Shown here: positions 42,906 to 51,954 of the stretch, one piece after another
Position numbering within the stretch: the first letter of the stretch is position 1
Layout: each line of letters starts with the position of its first letter
Assembly (NCBI RefSeq): GCF_020623625.1
Contig: NC_060205.1
Coordinates: 48,501-112,500, forward strand
Reading direction: 5' to 3'
From: Saccharomycodes ludwigii
Lineage: Eukaryota > Ascomycota > Saccharomycetes > Saccharomycodales > Saccharomycodaceae
DNA: 64,000 nt
Notes under the pieces: generated by a model
What the model saw: only the letters and a program-made list of their open reading frames with translations
Told to the model about the DNA's origin: nothing
The model's database searches: none
Program-made: the position numbers and the translations under genes

Positions 42906-43202
42906 GAAACTTTTTCATTCTTTAAAACAAAGAAATTTTATGGCACTTTGAACGATGTACAAATTTTGCCTTTTAATTGAAAGCCACGTGAACAAAAAAG
43001 AAAATGCAACGTTCGACAGACAAAAATAATTTTGAAAATGAAGATTTTCGCTCGTAGTATTAATATTACCCCTGTAATTATAGAGGCAAAAACAAAAACA
43101 AAAACAAAATTAAAAATAAAAATAAAAATAATAATATATATATATATATATATATTATAACAGTAGTAACAATAATATCAGACAATTACTCTTATATTAC
43201 CC
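42596..43202. other. Intergenic region, methyltransferase gene promoter / GLC8 3' end
   Basis: 607 bp with two A tracts of more than 20 nt (near 42797-42820 and 42880-42905), CACGTG near 42987, a (CAAAAA)n stretch (43088-43108) and an (AT)n run (43135-43156). No gene recognised. Confidence 0.45.
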
Positions 43203-43862
43203 TTACGCTTCTTCGTCTTCATCTTCGTCTCCTAAAGATTTATTCTTTAAAGCGTCTTTAAGATTATAATGCTTTTTCCTCATCTCCTCAAATCGACGAT
43301 GCTTGGCCTCCTTATCCTCTTCTTCATCGCTATCTTCATTAACTTTTATTATTTCTTCTTCTTCTTCTCTTGTATTGCCAGCTTCACTACTTTGTGGAGG
43401 TAATACTGGTTCACCTAGACTAAATGAACCATTTACTTCATCCTCATCATCAACTTTATAATATTCTCCATTAGGGTCAATAGCACCTTGGTACGGAGTC
43501 TTTGGCTCATCAACATGTACGTCTTTGAATTGTTGCTTAATAATCTCATTATCTTGCAAGTTCTTTTTATTCCACTTCAAATCTTCTTCTTCTTTTTCTT
43601 TATCTTCTTTACTTTTTTCACTAAGTAATTGTTTTTGTCTCTCCTTTTCCTTTTTTAACGATACGGTATCTTTTGGAATGGTAGATCTATGAAAGGTTTT
43701 TAAATCAACACCTTCTTTTTGTAGAATGTTATCGTATGAACCGTTTGTTAATTTGGCATTAAGCCTAGTATTTTCCAATACTTTTTTCCTAAAATCAGCC
43801 AAGTTTTCAGTGTCATTACTGACTAGAGGCTTTTCATCTTTATTTTTTAAAATACCACTCAT
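43203..43862 (-). CDS. GLC8: Protein phosphatase 1 regulator Glc8 (inhibitor-2 type)
   Basis: A 219-residue hydrophilic protein (S. cerevisiae Glc8 has 229). Glc8 activates the PP1 catalytic subunit Glc7 after Pho85 kinase phosphorylates it. The start MSGILKN is the usual PP1 docking motif. The regulatory site is DEPKTPYQGAIDPNGEYY, with Thr122 followed by Pro, matching the Pho85 target Thr118. Near the end is HRRFEEMRKKHYNLKDALK, another inhibitor-2 block. Middle and tail are acidic and of low complexity. Synteny is as YMR311C. Confidence 0.93.
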   Translation of the reverse strand: MSGILKNKDEKPLVSNDTENLADFRKKVLENTRLNAKLTNGSYDNILQKEGVDLKTFHRSTIPKDTVSLKKEKERQKQLLSEKSKEDKEKEEEDLKWNKKNLQDNEIIKQQFKDVHVDEPKTPYQGAIDPNGEYYKVDDEDEVNGSFSLGEPVLPPQSSEAGNTREEEEEIIKVNEDSDEEEDKEAKHRRFEEMRKKHYNLKDALKNKSLGDEDEDEEA

Positions 43863-44174
43863 TATTGTTGGAATTGAATTGTGCTGTGTTCAATATTTGA
43901 CGCTTTAATCTTTTTTTTTTTTTTTTTCTTTTTTTTCTGTTTACTTAGATTTAACTGAGAAGTATAAATAAGAATAAATAAAACATTTGTTCATATATAT
44001 ATAAATATAATGAAGAAAAGAAAGAAAAAAAAAAAAAAGGTTTCTCTTTTTCTCTCTCCTTCTTTTTGTTCACTTTTAAGACAAAATGAAGATCGCCTCC
44101 TCCCCCACCTAAACCGCACGCCTTTTCCTCCTTCCTTCCCCCCTATTATTTTTATTTACAAGCGAGAAAAGGAA

Positions 44175-44208
<34 letters not shown>

Positions 44209-44271
44209 TATATTACTAACAACTACTACACTAGACAAGCAGATATCTAAGTAAATAATAAATTCCCACTT
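43863..44271. other. Intergenic region GLC8 promoter / ERV29 3' end
   Basis: 409 bp with T-rich tract (43911-43927), an (AAT)n array (about 44178-44207) and a TACTAAC heptamer near 44214 that lacks a matching donor site. A C-rich patch lies at 44096-44145. A frame at 44010-44219 is low complexity. Confidence 0.45.
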
Positions 44272-45225
44272 CTAATATATTTTCTTTTTTTGGTCTAAGG
44301 AGATATCACCGGCACCAGTGTTCAAAACTAATAATAAACCACCCATAATACTTAAGTTTTGGTAAAATTCATATTTCAAAAAATCTCTTTTATTGCTATC
44401 ATAAAACCAGTAATTGTTAATAGAAACATTGTAAAAAGTTAAAATAGCAAATAATATAATCGATGCAAACTTGGTTTTATACCCAATTGAAATACAAACA
44501 GTCCCCAATATGGTTAATACAACGGTAAACCAATTCTTAGTAAAAGTAAAACTGATAAACATCAAAACGATCAAGATTCTACCAGCAAACAAAAAATAAT
44601 TTCTTTTTTCACCATTTTTACTGGTTAATTCAGGTAACATTCCAAATGTAGTTCTATGTGTAACAATAGAGTCACCTAAAGCAATTACTAACCCACCAAT
44701 AACACTGATATTTCTGAGAACAAAAGCAAAACCACTTATTAAACCATAAGCCAGAGCTTGTAAAATAACACAAGAGATCAATGCAATGGAAGCATATAAA
44801 GTGTAGCTTTTTTGCGTACGAGGAAGTAATATTAAAGTGGAACCAATAACCATAGAAACAACAACTGCTAATAAAAATAAAATAACTAAGAAATATGGGA
44901 TATGTCTGTAATTCCATAAGTAAAACACTTGATCTTTCCATTGCGATAAAATTCTAAAACTATCTTCGTAAAATGTGGCCACAATGAAAAATCTAGCAAT
45001 TGATGGAGTATATGGTTTCAATCTATGGATTACAGGATGGTCTGCATAATCTTCAACCTTATTAGCAAAAGCTTCGAAACTTTTTTGAAACTTTTTCAAT
45101 CCAGTAGTATTGCTGCCATTGTTGCCGGCACGAGAGTTGAATGCAGAATTTGTATTGATTGGGTTCAATGGTGATGGGGATGATGGTTGTTGACCAAATG
45201 CATTGGCACCGCCTCTATAAGACAT
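44272..45225 (-). CDS. ERV29: ER vesicle cargo receptor Erv29 (SURF4 family)
   Basis: The likely start is the ATG at 45225 (MSYRGGANAF), giving 317 residues (S. cerevisiae 310); the frame extends upstream through a homopolymer without an ATG. Erv29 packs soluble secretory proteins such as pro-alpha-factor and carboxypeptidase Y into COPII vesicles. It has several membrane segments (for example PYFLVILFLLAVVVSMVIGS and ILIVLMFISFTF). Conserved stretches are PSIARFFIVATFYEDSFRI, FGMLPELTSKNG and NYWFYDSNKRDFLKYEFYQ. It ends in the dilysine-type KKKIY for COPI retrieval. Synteny is as YGR284C. Confidence 0.95.
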   Translation of the reverse strand: MSYRGGANAFGQQPSSPSPLNPINTNSAFNSRAGNNGSNTTGLKKFQKSFEAFANKVEDYADHPVIHRLKPYTPSIARFFIVATFYEDSFRILSQWKDQVFYLWNYRHIPYFLVILFLLAVVVSMVIGSTLILLPRTQKSYTLYASIALISCVILQALAYGLISGFAFVLRNISVIGGLVIALGDSIVTHRTTFGMLPELTSKNGEKRNYFLFAGRILIVLMFISFTFTKNWFTVVLTILGTVCISIGYKTKFASIILFAILTFYNVSINNYWFYDSNKRDFLKYEFYQNLSIMGGLLLVLNTGAGDISLDQKKKIY

Positions 45226-45712
45226 TTTAAATTTGGTGATTAGAAACTTATTTTTTGTCTTTTTTTTTTTTTTTTTTTTTTCCAAATATATATCGTTTTT
45301 GTTGTGATTATTGTAGAATTTATTTAAAAAAAATCAAGAATGGTTTACAACTACATAGAAAAAAAGGAAAAAAAAATAAAAAAAAATATAAAAAATTTTT
45401 TCTTTAATTTTATTTTTTTCTCTTTGCTGAAAAAACACAGCACAGAAAAACAAAAAAAATAATAATAAATTTCGCTCAGTGTAAAATCAGTTTTCTTTTA
45501 AAGTTTTGCCGTAATTTAATTAAAAAAAAAATTAAAAAAATTAAAATTAAAAAATTAGGACTGCAGCTCGGATAACATCGCTTACTCACAAATCCGAATA
45601 ACTCTTAAAACCGGACAAGAAGAAATTTAATCATTATATTGTTAAAATATATATATATATATATATATATAATTAGCAAGTATTAACTTGTTATTGCTCC
45701 ATTCTCAAAAAT
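45226..45712. other. Intergenic region ERV29 promoter / ZUO1 3' end
   Basis: 487 bp of mostly A/T homopolymers and an (AT)n run at about 45646-45671. No gene recognised. Confidence 0.45.
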
Positions 45713-47005
45713 TCAAACAAAATAAGTAACTAAACTAGTTGTCAATTTATTATTGTCACATAAAACCTTTGCAATGTCACTCAAAGCTTTTTTAGCATCC
45801 GTCTTCAAGTTTTGAACAACCTCGGCCAATTGTTCATCATCTAAACTATCAACAATTAAACTGGTTTGTTCATCAATGGAAGCAGCCTTATCAGCATCAC
45901 CAAAATAATCATTTTCTTTTGGAGCATTACGAATAGATCTTTTATTCTTCTTTCTGGCGCTCTTGGCGGCTTCTTTGGCCTTCTTGTTGCTAGCCTTGCT
46001 CTTGGCAGCAGCTTCTGCCTCAGCTTCAGCCTTAGCCTTGGATTCAGCTTCAGCCTTGGCTTTGGCTTCAGCTTCAGCTCTGGCACCAGCTTCTCTTTCC
46101 CATTTCTTTCTTTCCTTTTCCTTTTTTTCTTCTTCTTTAAATTGTTTGATACGAGGATCCTCGCTAAAGGCTCTTTCAACCAATTTAACCAAACGAGCAT
46201 TATCAGCAGTCTTCTTCTTATCTCTGGCAGCCTTATTTTTTCTCTCAATATAACGTTTGTGGTCTCTGTTGGAAGTGTCGTCTGGGACATCTTCATCCAA
46301 AAACTCAAAAGTCCTCCAAGATTCAAATCTATTCCAAAAAGCATAAAAGTTTTCAACTTCCTTTTTGGTAGAGCTGCTGGTGCCTAAAACTGGAACAGGC
46401 GTTTTCTTAGAAAAACGACCTTCAGCAACAAAGACTGGTTCCCAACTCTCATAAAAATCGTACTTAGAACCCTTCTTTGGTGGTTCAACATCAGCAACAG
46501 AATCAACAGAATCATATTGTCTTCTTTTGTTTGCATCAGTGACAGTCTCAAAAGCCTTTTGAATGATCTTGAAAATACCATCTTGCTCTAAAGTACCACC
46601 AGCTGCACTTGTCTTATCTGGATGGTACTTTAAAACTTGTTTTCTATGAGCCTTTATAATTTGGTCATCAGTGGCATTATATCTCAATTTGGATAAACCC
46701 AAAGCAGCATACAAGTCAGCGGTTTTCCATTCTCTTGGATCATGTTCTAACAAGCTTTCGTCCGCTAACTCAGTGTCAAACAATGCTTCATCTGGATCAA
46801 CATTAGAAGAGTCGTTACCATTAGCACCCCTTTTCTCAGTCAAATATTGTTCGAATTCAGAAAAGGTGTGGTCTCTCAAAGATCTTTGAGCATGGTGAAC
46901 AAAGTGTTGACCAACTGGCTCAATGATACGAGTGGTGGTGTGCAATTTTGCAGAACTATTGGAAATAGCTCTTTCCTTAGTTAAAGTGGGTAAAGTGAAA
47001 GACAT
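45713..47005 (-). CDS. ZUO1: Ribosome-associated J-protein zuotin
   Basis: A 430-residue protein (S. cerevisiae 433). Zuotin with Ssz1 forms the ribosome-associated complex that stimulates Ssb Hsp70 on nascent chains. The J domain spans about 95-170 with His128-Pro-Asp, preceded by WKTADLYAALGLSKLRY. The zuotin homology block follows (FYAFWNRFESWRTFEFLDEDVPD). A highly charged helix with EAEAKAKAEAES-type repeats (about 300-355) contacts rRNA. The C-terminal four-helix bundle ends SLVTYFV. The alternating Ala/Glu/Lys codons leave long open frames on the opposite strand, which are artefacts. Synteny is as YGR285C beside ERV29. Confidence 0.96.
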   Translation of the reverse strand: MSFTLPTLTKERAISNSSAKLHTTTRIIEPVGQHFVHHAQRSLRDHTFSEFEQYLTEKRGANGNDSSNVDPDEALFDTELADESLLEHDPREWKTADLYAALGLSKLRYNATDDQIIKAHRKQVLKYHPDKTSAAGGTLEQDGIFKIIQKAFETVTDANKRRQYDSVDSVADVEPPKKGSKYDFYESWEPVFVAEGRFSKKTPVPVLGTSSSTKKEVENFYAFWNRFESWRTFEFLDEDVPDDTSNRDHKRYIERKNKAARDKKKTADNARLVKLVERAFSEDPRIKQFKEEEKKEKERKKWEREAGARAEAEAKAKAEAESKAKAEAEAEAAAKSKASNKKAKEAAKSARKKNKRSIRNAPKENDYFGDADKAASIDEQTSLIVDSLDDEQLAEVVQNLKTDAKKALSDIAKVLCDNNKLTTSLVTYFV

Positions 47006-47391
47006 TTACGTTTTAAGCGTAGTTTTTTTTTTTTTTTTTTGCTTAGTATTGTGCTAGTTTAAAAGTATATTATAAAATTTATAAAATCAGTTAACATTTC
47101 AAAATTAATTTTTATATAAAGAAAAAAACAATAATAATCAGTTTAAAAAGAAGATAAAAAAATTTTTTTTTTTTTTTTTTTTCTGCGAAAATAAATGGTA
47201 AACCTTACAATTTTTGTATTTAAGCAAAAACAGAAAAGAAAAAAAGAAAAGAAAAAAAGAAAAAAAAAAAAAAAAATATTAGCATTATTCTTTAATTCCC
47301 ACTCCTCTATCCATTGGTACAACTAAAAGATTAAATTTTTAAATAAACTCATCAAAAAAAAAAAAAAAAAAAAAAAATTAGCATTATAATA
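47006..47391. promoter_or_regulatory. Divergent ZUO1/ELP6 promoter region
   Basis: 386 bp. It contains four long A/T homopolymers (near 47023-47040, 47160-47182, 47257-47276 and 47354-47377) and an AAAAAAATTTTTTT stretch that resembles the ribosome-biogenesis RRPE. In S. cerevisiae these two genes are on different chromosomes, so the arrangement is ancestral or derived here. Confidence 0.45.
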
Positions 47392-48207
47392 ATGGTCCAA
47401 AAACAAGATTTGGTAATATTTAATGATCGTACTGTTCTACCTGATTTCAAAAATCATGGACACACCTTAACCCATATAACCCATAAACTAGGTACCTCTC
47501 CGACATGGTTATTAACTGCACTAATTGAAACACATATTCATGGTGTTCCATTAAGTTTAAATGAATCAGAAAAATCAAATGGAAAGATACCCATTGTGAA
47601 CAAGTCTCCCATCTATATTTCATCTTTTATCCACAATGAATCGTATTCTGAACAGCATTTTCAAAATAAAATAAGCCCACAATCAGGCTACTATATTCTA
47701 CCCAACCTAATGGAAGAAATTATGAAATGTACTATCAATACCCATAATAATGGGAATAATTTTGATGGATTATGTAGTTATATTTTGAAAATGTTAAAAG
47801 TAAAAAAAGAAGAACAAGAACAACAAACCACTATTATTTTGGAAGAGCCCCAACTTTTATTGGCATTAATCCCAAATCTAAAAGCACGCGATATACTATT
47901 AAAGTTGATAACACCCATAAGTCAAATTTTCCAGCGTGTAATTGTAGTCACCAACATAGAATTGTACGATAACGATGCTACAGCAGAATCCATAGAGATT
48001 AAAAAGTTTATCCAAACTATTTTTTATAGATCAATAGTTCAATTGAGTTTGAAGCCATTGGAAACAGGTAGAGCAAATGACGTAACGGGCACTTTACGCA
48101 TAACAAGGGGCGGTTGTGCCTCTGCCGTCGATAACACCACTTTTGTTGTTGAAAACGAATACTTGTATCATGTTCAAAAAAAATCCATAAAACTATTTTA
48201 TAGGTAG
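47392..48207 (+). CDS. ELP6: Elongator subunit Elp6
   Basis: A 271-residue protein (S. cerevisiae 273). Elp6 with Elp4 and Elp5 forms the RecA-like hexameric ring of Elongator, which modifies wobble uridines of tRNAs. The product starts MVQKQDLVIFNDRTVLPD and holds THITHKLGTSPTWLLTALIE and ISSFIHNESYSEQHF, which fit the Elp6 fold; there is no Walker A loop, as expected for this subunit. The C-terminal GTLRITRGG block is also family-like. The neighbour pair ELP6-TGL3 is the S. cerevisiae pair YMR312W-YMR313C, convergent with 19 bp between stops here. Confidence 0.92.
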   Translation: MVQKQDLVIFNDRTVLPDFKNHGHTLTHITHKLGTSPTWLLTALIETHIHGVPLSLNESEKSNGKIPIVNKSPIYISSFIHNESYSEQHFQNKISPQSGYYILPNLMEEIMKCTINTHNNGNNFDGLCSYILKMLKVKKEEQEQQTTIILEEPQLLLALIPNLKARDILLKLITPISQIFQRVIVVTNIELYDNDATAESIEIKKFIQTIFYRSIVQLSLKPLETGRANDVTGTLRITRGGCASAVDNTTFVVENEYLYHVQKKSIKLFYR

Positions 48208-48226
48208 GAAATATTTACTATATACA

Positions 48227-50092
48227 CTATGTAAGCTTATAAAGGTTTCTAGCGTTTATGTTAGCTATTTGTTGTTCATACCTCAGTTGTATAATTTCAT
48301 CTAATTTAAATTCAATGCTACATCTTGTTTTAATTAACGCCAAAACAGGCCAACAACTTCTCTCTCCACACAATATCCAGTGTGGAATATTATCCAACCT
48401 TCCTTCAATGATTCTTGTTACGGAAATATCATTTGTTTGTGGTACTATTGTAACCTCAGTGGCGCTTTTTGGTGTCTTTTCATCAATAGTTAGTTTCTTA
48501 ATCCAAGGGCTCAATAACCCTAGCATATCCAATACTTCAACCCTATGCCTTAATTCCATCGTTAATACTTGTTTCAATTTTTTCTCTACATGGTATTTCA
48601 TTTTAATCGCCAATAGTTCATCTTCCTGTTCGAGATTTCCATTCATAACAAGCATGTTTTCAGCACTTGTCAACTTAGTGTTGCCGTGAATGTCAGTGTT
48701 TGCATTGATTTTACCAGAAATACTGTTGTTTTCATGATTCTGTTGATTTTTATAATAATAATACTTTGTCGTTTTAATTTCATGTTTCAAATCATTAGTA
48801 ACCAAGGGCGCTAGATATGGTCTTGCCAAAGAGATAATAAAATTATTGACATTAAACAACTCTGTTAACCTGGTGTAAGGACTTCTGGTTTTATTTAACA
48901 TTTCAATGTCTTGCTGAGGCGTATAAAATTCAACTTTGACACCAGATATATACTCCACAATTTCTCCATCTATATTTTTGCATAATAGTTTTGCAGACGG
49001 AATGGCTTCTGTGCCTAAGCTGCACTCAATAGCAGAAGATATTAAAACGTTTGGCGTTGTTACATAATTCAACAAGTTGGGGCATGCACCCTTGTCATCA
49101 GGATGTACCACAATGTTTAAAACTCTACCTGAAACACTAAACGATTCATCAAAGGTCAATTCTTTTACAATATGCTTAATAATAAATCTGTAAACTAAAT
49201 AAACATCCTTGGAATACCCCTTGTATACGATGTTTTGTATCAAACTGCCAATATTCAAATCATCATCTAAAGTTCCATAACCGCATTCTTTTAACAAGTC
49301 AACATCATCCCTAATTAGTTTCACTAATACGTCTGCATCAAATATATTCAAAGCCTTTTTAGGTTCTAAACAGCAACAGAGTGCAGCAATGCATGCACCC
49401 ATAGAGCTGCCGCTTATAATTCGAGGCAAGCATTGATTAATTGAAAGTGCTTTTATCACGCCTAGATGATACAATCCAAATAGGGATCCCCCTTGTAGAA
49501 TCAAGGCTGTCGTGCCCAATGATAATTTGCATCTATGGTAAAAAGAGTTTTTAATTCCATAGTTGCTTAGATCATTTTTTTCGAAAAAATCCAATATTTC
49601 CAAAATTTTATTCAAGTATTGTTCGATTAAAACTTTTGTGCCTAGTAAACTTTTAGAAAATAATCTTTTGTCGCCTATACCCGCGTAATTCCTTAACATT
49701 AAGGGGCTTGATGTTGTGAAAATATGTTCTAGTGTTTGGAAATCGCCTGTTTTATCAAAAGCCTCTGATATGGCGGTGTATTGGTCTAAAACACTTTCAA
49801 AATCATATCTTTTTGAAGTGAAATTTATTCTCCATAAATCTGCACCAGTTAATTTATCAACTTCATTCGCATTAAATATCCAATCTTCTAGGCTTGTTGA
49901 TTTATTCAAAGCCTCTATTTTTTGTTTATATAATACTCTGGATTTGGGCCTAAATATTCTTATTATAACATCGTACCACCAAAACCCTATAATTTCGAAA
50001 ACAACATTTAAAAAAGATACTATTGGTTTGGGTGTGTGATTTAGTATTAAAAAAAAAACTTCTAAATACCACTTTGTTTTATGATTAGGCAT
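48227..50092 (-). CDS. TGL3: Lipid-droplet triacylglycerol lipase Tgl3
   Basis: A 621-residue patatin-like lipase (S. cerevisiae 642) that breaks down triacylglycerol on lipid droplets. The patatin fold shows an oxyanion-hole GGSLFGLYHLGVIKAL (201-216) and the nucleophile elbow GSSMG with Ser230. The catalytic Asp is likely in NIDGEIVEYISG. The N-terminus carries hydrophobic helices (LEVFFLILN and VSFLNVVFEIIGFWWYDVII) for droplet binding. PNLLNYVTTPNVLISSAIECSLG is the conserved Tgl3/4/5 block. Synteny is as YMR313C. Confidence 0.95.
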   Translation of the reverse strand: MPNHKTKWYLEVFFLILNHTPKPIVSFLNVVFEIIGFWWYDVIIRIFRPKSRVLYKQKIEALNKSTSLEDWIFNANEVDKLTGADLWRINFTSKRYDFESVLDQYTAISEAFDKTGDFQTLEHIFTTSSPLMLRNYAGIGDKRLFSKSLLGTKVLIEQYLNKILEILDFFEKNDLSNYGIKNSFYHRCKLSLGTTALILQGGSLFGLYHLGVIKALSINQCLPRIISGSSMGACIAALCCCLEPKKALNIFDADVLVKLIRDDVDLLKECGYGTLDDDLNIGSLIQNIVYKGYSKDVYLVYRFIIKHIVKELTFDESFSVSGRVLNIVVHPDDKGACPNLLNYVTTPNVLISSAIECSLGTEAIPSAKLLCKNIDGEIVEYISGVKVEFYTPQQDIEMLNKTRSPYTRLTELFNVNNFIISLARPYLAPLVTNDLKHEIKTTKYYYYKNQQNHENNSISGKINANTDIHGNTKLTSAENMLVMNGNLEQEDELLAIKMKYHVEKKLKQVLTMELRHRVEVLDMLGLLSPWIKKLTIDEKTPKSATEVTIVPQTNDISVTRIIEGRLDNIPHWILCGERSCWPVLALIKTRCSIEFKLDEIIQLRYEQQIANINARNLYKLT

Positions 50093-50602
50093 ATTGACTA
50101 GTAAAATGAAGATATGGTTAACTTTTGAATCTTTTTATTAAATGGACAATTCTTTATTATTTACGTATTAATATTGTCAATGTTAATAATAATAATAATA
50201 ATAATAATGGTACAAAAAAAAAATAATAAAAAATTAATAAAAAAAATTGCTAAAGGTCAATCAAAATATTTTGGTTACAAAATAAATTATTTAGCCGCTC
50301 AAAAAAAAAAAAAGATTTCAAGGAATGCATACCCGGATAAAACATTAACAAGTGGTTGGATATGTTATATTTTATAACCCGGTTCTTATTTTTTTTTTTT
50401 TTTTTTTTTTTTCTTTGCTAGATTTTCGTTTTACTGAATTTTTTTTTTTTTTTTTTGCCACCTTAATTAATATATTTATGATTTTATTTACTTTTTATCA
50501 ATAATCTCTACAAGGTAAGATTCCAATGATCTAATTTTCCATTTGAAAAGAAGGGAAAATAAAAAATAAAAGCACAACTATAACAAGGTCAGAATAAAAA
50601 AA
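50093..50602. promoter_or_regulatory. Divergent TGL3/PRE5 promoter region
   Basis: 510 bp with an (AAT)n run, T-rich tracts at 50389-50412 and 50440-50456, and the PACE site described separately. A 56-codon frame from ATG 50207 to 50377 has a Lys-rich product without recognisable relatives and is not called. Confidence 0.55.
50454..50462 (-). promoter_or_regulatory. Proteasome-associated control element (PACE, Rpn4 site)
   Basis: TTTGCCACC on the plus strand is the exact complement of GGTGGCAAA, the Rpn4 binding site of yeast proteasome genes. It lies 141 bp before the PRE5 start codon, the normal distance. It predicts control of PRE5 by Rpn4. Confidence 0.85.
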
Positions 50603-51307
50603 ATGTTTAGAAACAATTATGATGGTGATACAGTTACTTTTTCTCCAACGGGTAGACTTTTCCAAGTAGAATATGCATTAGAAGCTATAAAACAAGGTAG
50701 TGCTACAGTAGGTTTGCGTTCCAATAAATATGCAGTTTTGGTAGCTTTAAAAAGAAATGCAGATGAATTATCCAGTTATCAAAAGAAGATTATAAAATGT
50801 GATGACCATTTAGGGTTGTCCTTAGCCGGGCTAGCACCTGATGCTCGTGTTTTAAGTAATTATCTAAGACAACAATGTAATTACTCAGAAATGGTTTTTA
50901 ATAGAAAATTATCAGTAGAACAAGCGGGTCATTTGCTAAGTGATAAGGCGCAGAAAAATACACAATCTTATGGTGGTAGACCTTATGGTGTTGGTTTTCT
51001 TTTAATAGGTTATGATAACAGTGGAACACATTTGATAGAATTTCAACCATCTGGTAACGTTTTAGAACTGTATGGTGCTGCTATTGGTGCTCGTTCCCAA
51101 GGTGCCAAAACATATTTAGAACGTGTTTTAAATGATTTTGTAAAAGTTGATGAAGATCCAGAAGAATTGATTAAATACGGTGTAGAAGCCTTGAAACACT
51201 CATTAAAAGATGAAACTTTAACTACTGCAAATTTATCAATTGCAATCGTCGGTAAAGACAAAGACTTTACCATTCTAGATGGCGAAGATGTTACGCCATA
51301 CTTGTAA
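50603..51307 (+). CDS. PRE5: 20S proteasome subunit alpha 6
   Basis: A 234-residue protein, the same length as S. cerevisiae Pre5. It forms part of the outer alpha ring that gates the 20S proteasome. The alpha-subunit signature TFSPTGRLFQVEYALEAIKQGSA is at residues 12-34. Further blocks are AGLAPDARVLSNYLRQQC and SYGGRPYGVGFLLIGYD. There is no catalytic N-terminal Thr, as expected for alpha subunits. Synteny with TGL3 is as YMR314W. It is the last gene of the YMR304-314 series before the rearrangement point. Confidence 0.97.
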   Translation: MFRNNYDGDTVTFSPTGRLFQVEYALEAIKQGSATVGLRSNKYAVLVALKRNADELSSYQKKIIKCDDHLGLSLAGLAPDARVLSNYLRQQCNYSEMVFNRKLSVEQAGHLLSDKAQKNTQSYGGRPYGVGFLLIGYDNSGTHLIEFQPSGNVLELYGAAIGARSQGAKTYLERVLNDFVKVDEDPEELIKYGVEALKHSLKDETLTTANLSIAIVGKDKDFTILDGEDVTPYL

Positions 51308-51484
51308 CATATTTGGTACGCAAGTTTGTGCTTTTTTTTTTTTTTTTTTTTTTTGTCGTGTTGTTATTTTGTAAAATCATCTATACGTGTCTGGATTGTG
51401 TAACATCTCTATCTCTTAAAACCTATTATTTTATTACAATGTTGTAGTTATTGCTATATATATTTTGACTTGCACTTATCAGAA

Positions 51485-51515
<31 letters not shown>

Positions 51516-51954
51516 AATCCTTTTTGGATAGAAGTTATACTTGTTTGGTTTATATTTCAACTAAGCACGTGAAACGATTTTGGGTGGGGGGGAATAAGGT
51601 TGTAGTAGACACTGATAAGGTGCTTAAAAGTGAAAAAGCGTGTTTTTTTTTTGTTTTTTTTTTTTTCCCTTTTTTAACTGTAATGGATTTAATAACAAAT
51701 GTTTTACACAGTTTTTTTTTTTTTTTTTTTTTTTTTATAAATTCTAAAAGTATAGTTGATCAATCTCCGTATAATTGCATCTTAAAGTTAGCTTTTTAAA
51801 CATCTCTTTTAGAAATATCTTTCAAATATCGATTTAAAACATAAATCCAAAAGCATGGCACTTTAAAAAAAATTTAGAATTGTAAAAAGGGAAAAAAGAA
51901 ATTTTTAATTGTGCCAAGAATAATTACAAAAAAAAAAAAAAAAATTTTATAACT
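51308..51954. other. Intergenic region PRE5/ATM1, synteny break
   Basis: 647 bp with T-tracts at about 51331-51354, 51486-51510, 51646-51667 and 51713-51736. ATM1 follows here, whereas in S. cerevisiae ATM1 lies on the far side of UBP15, so one end of a rearrangement maps here. A frame at 51524-51799 is T-tract-driven and not called. Confidence 0.5.

Noticed and set aside
45866-46387. Long open frames opposite ZUO1 (up to 173 codons)
   Set aside because: They mirror the Ala/Glu/Lys repeat of zuotin; codons GCT/GAA/AAG leave the other strand free of stops. The sense protein is strongly conserved.
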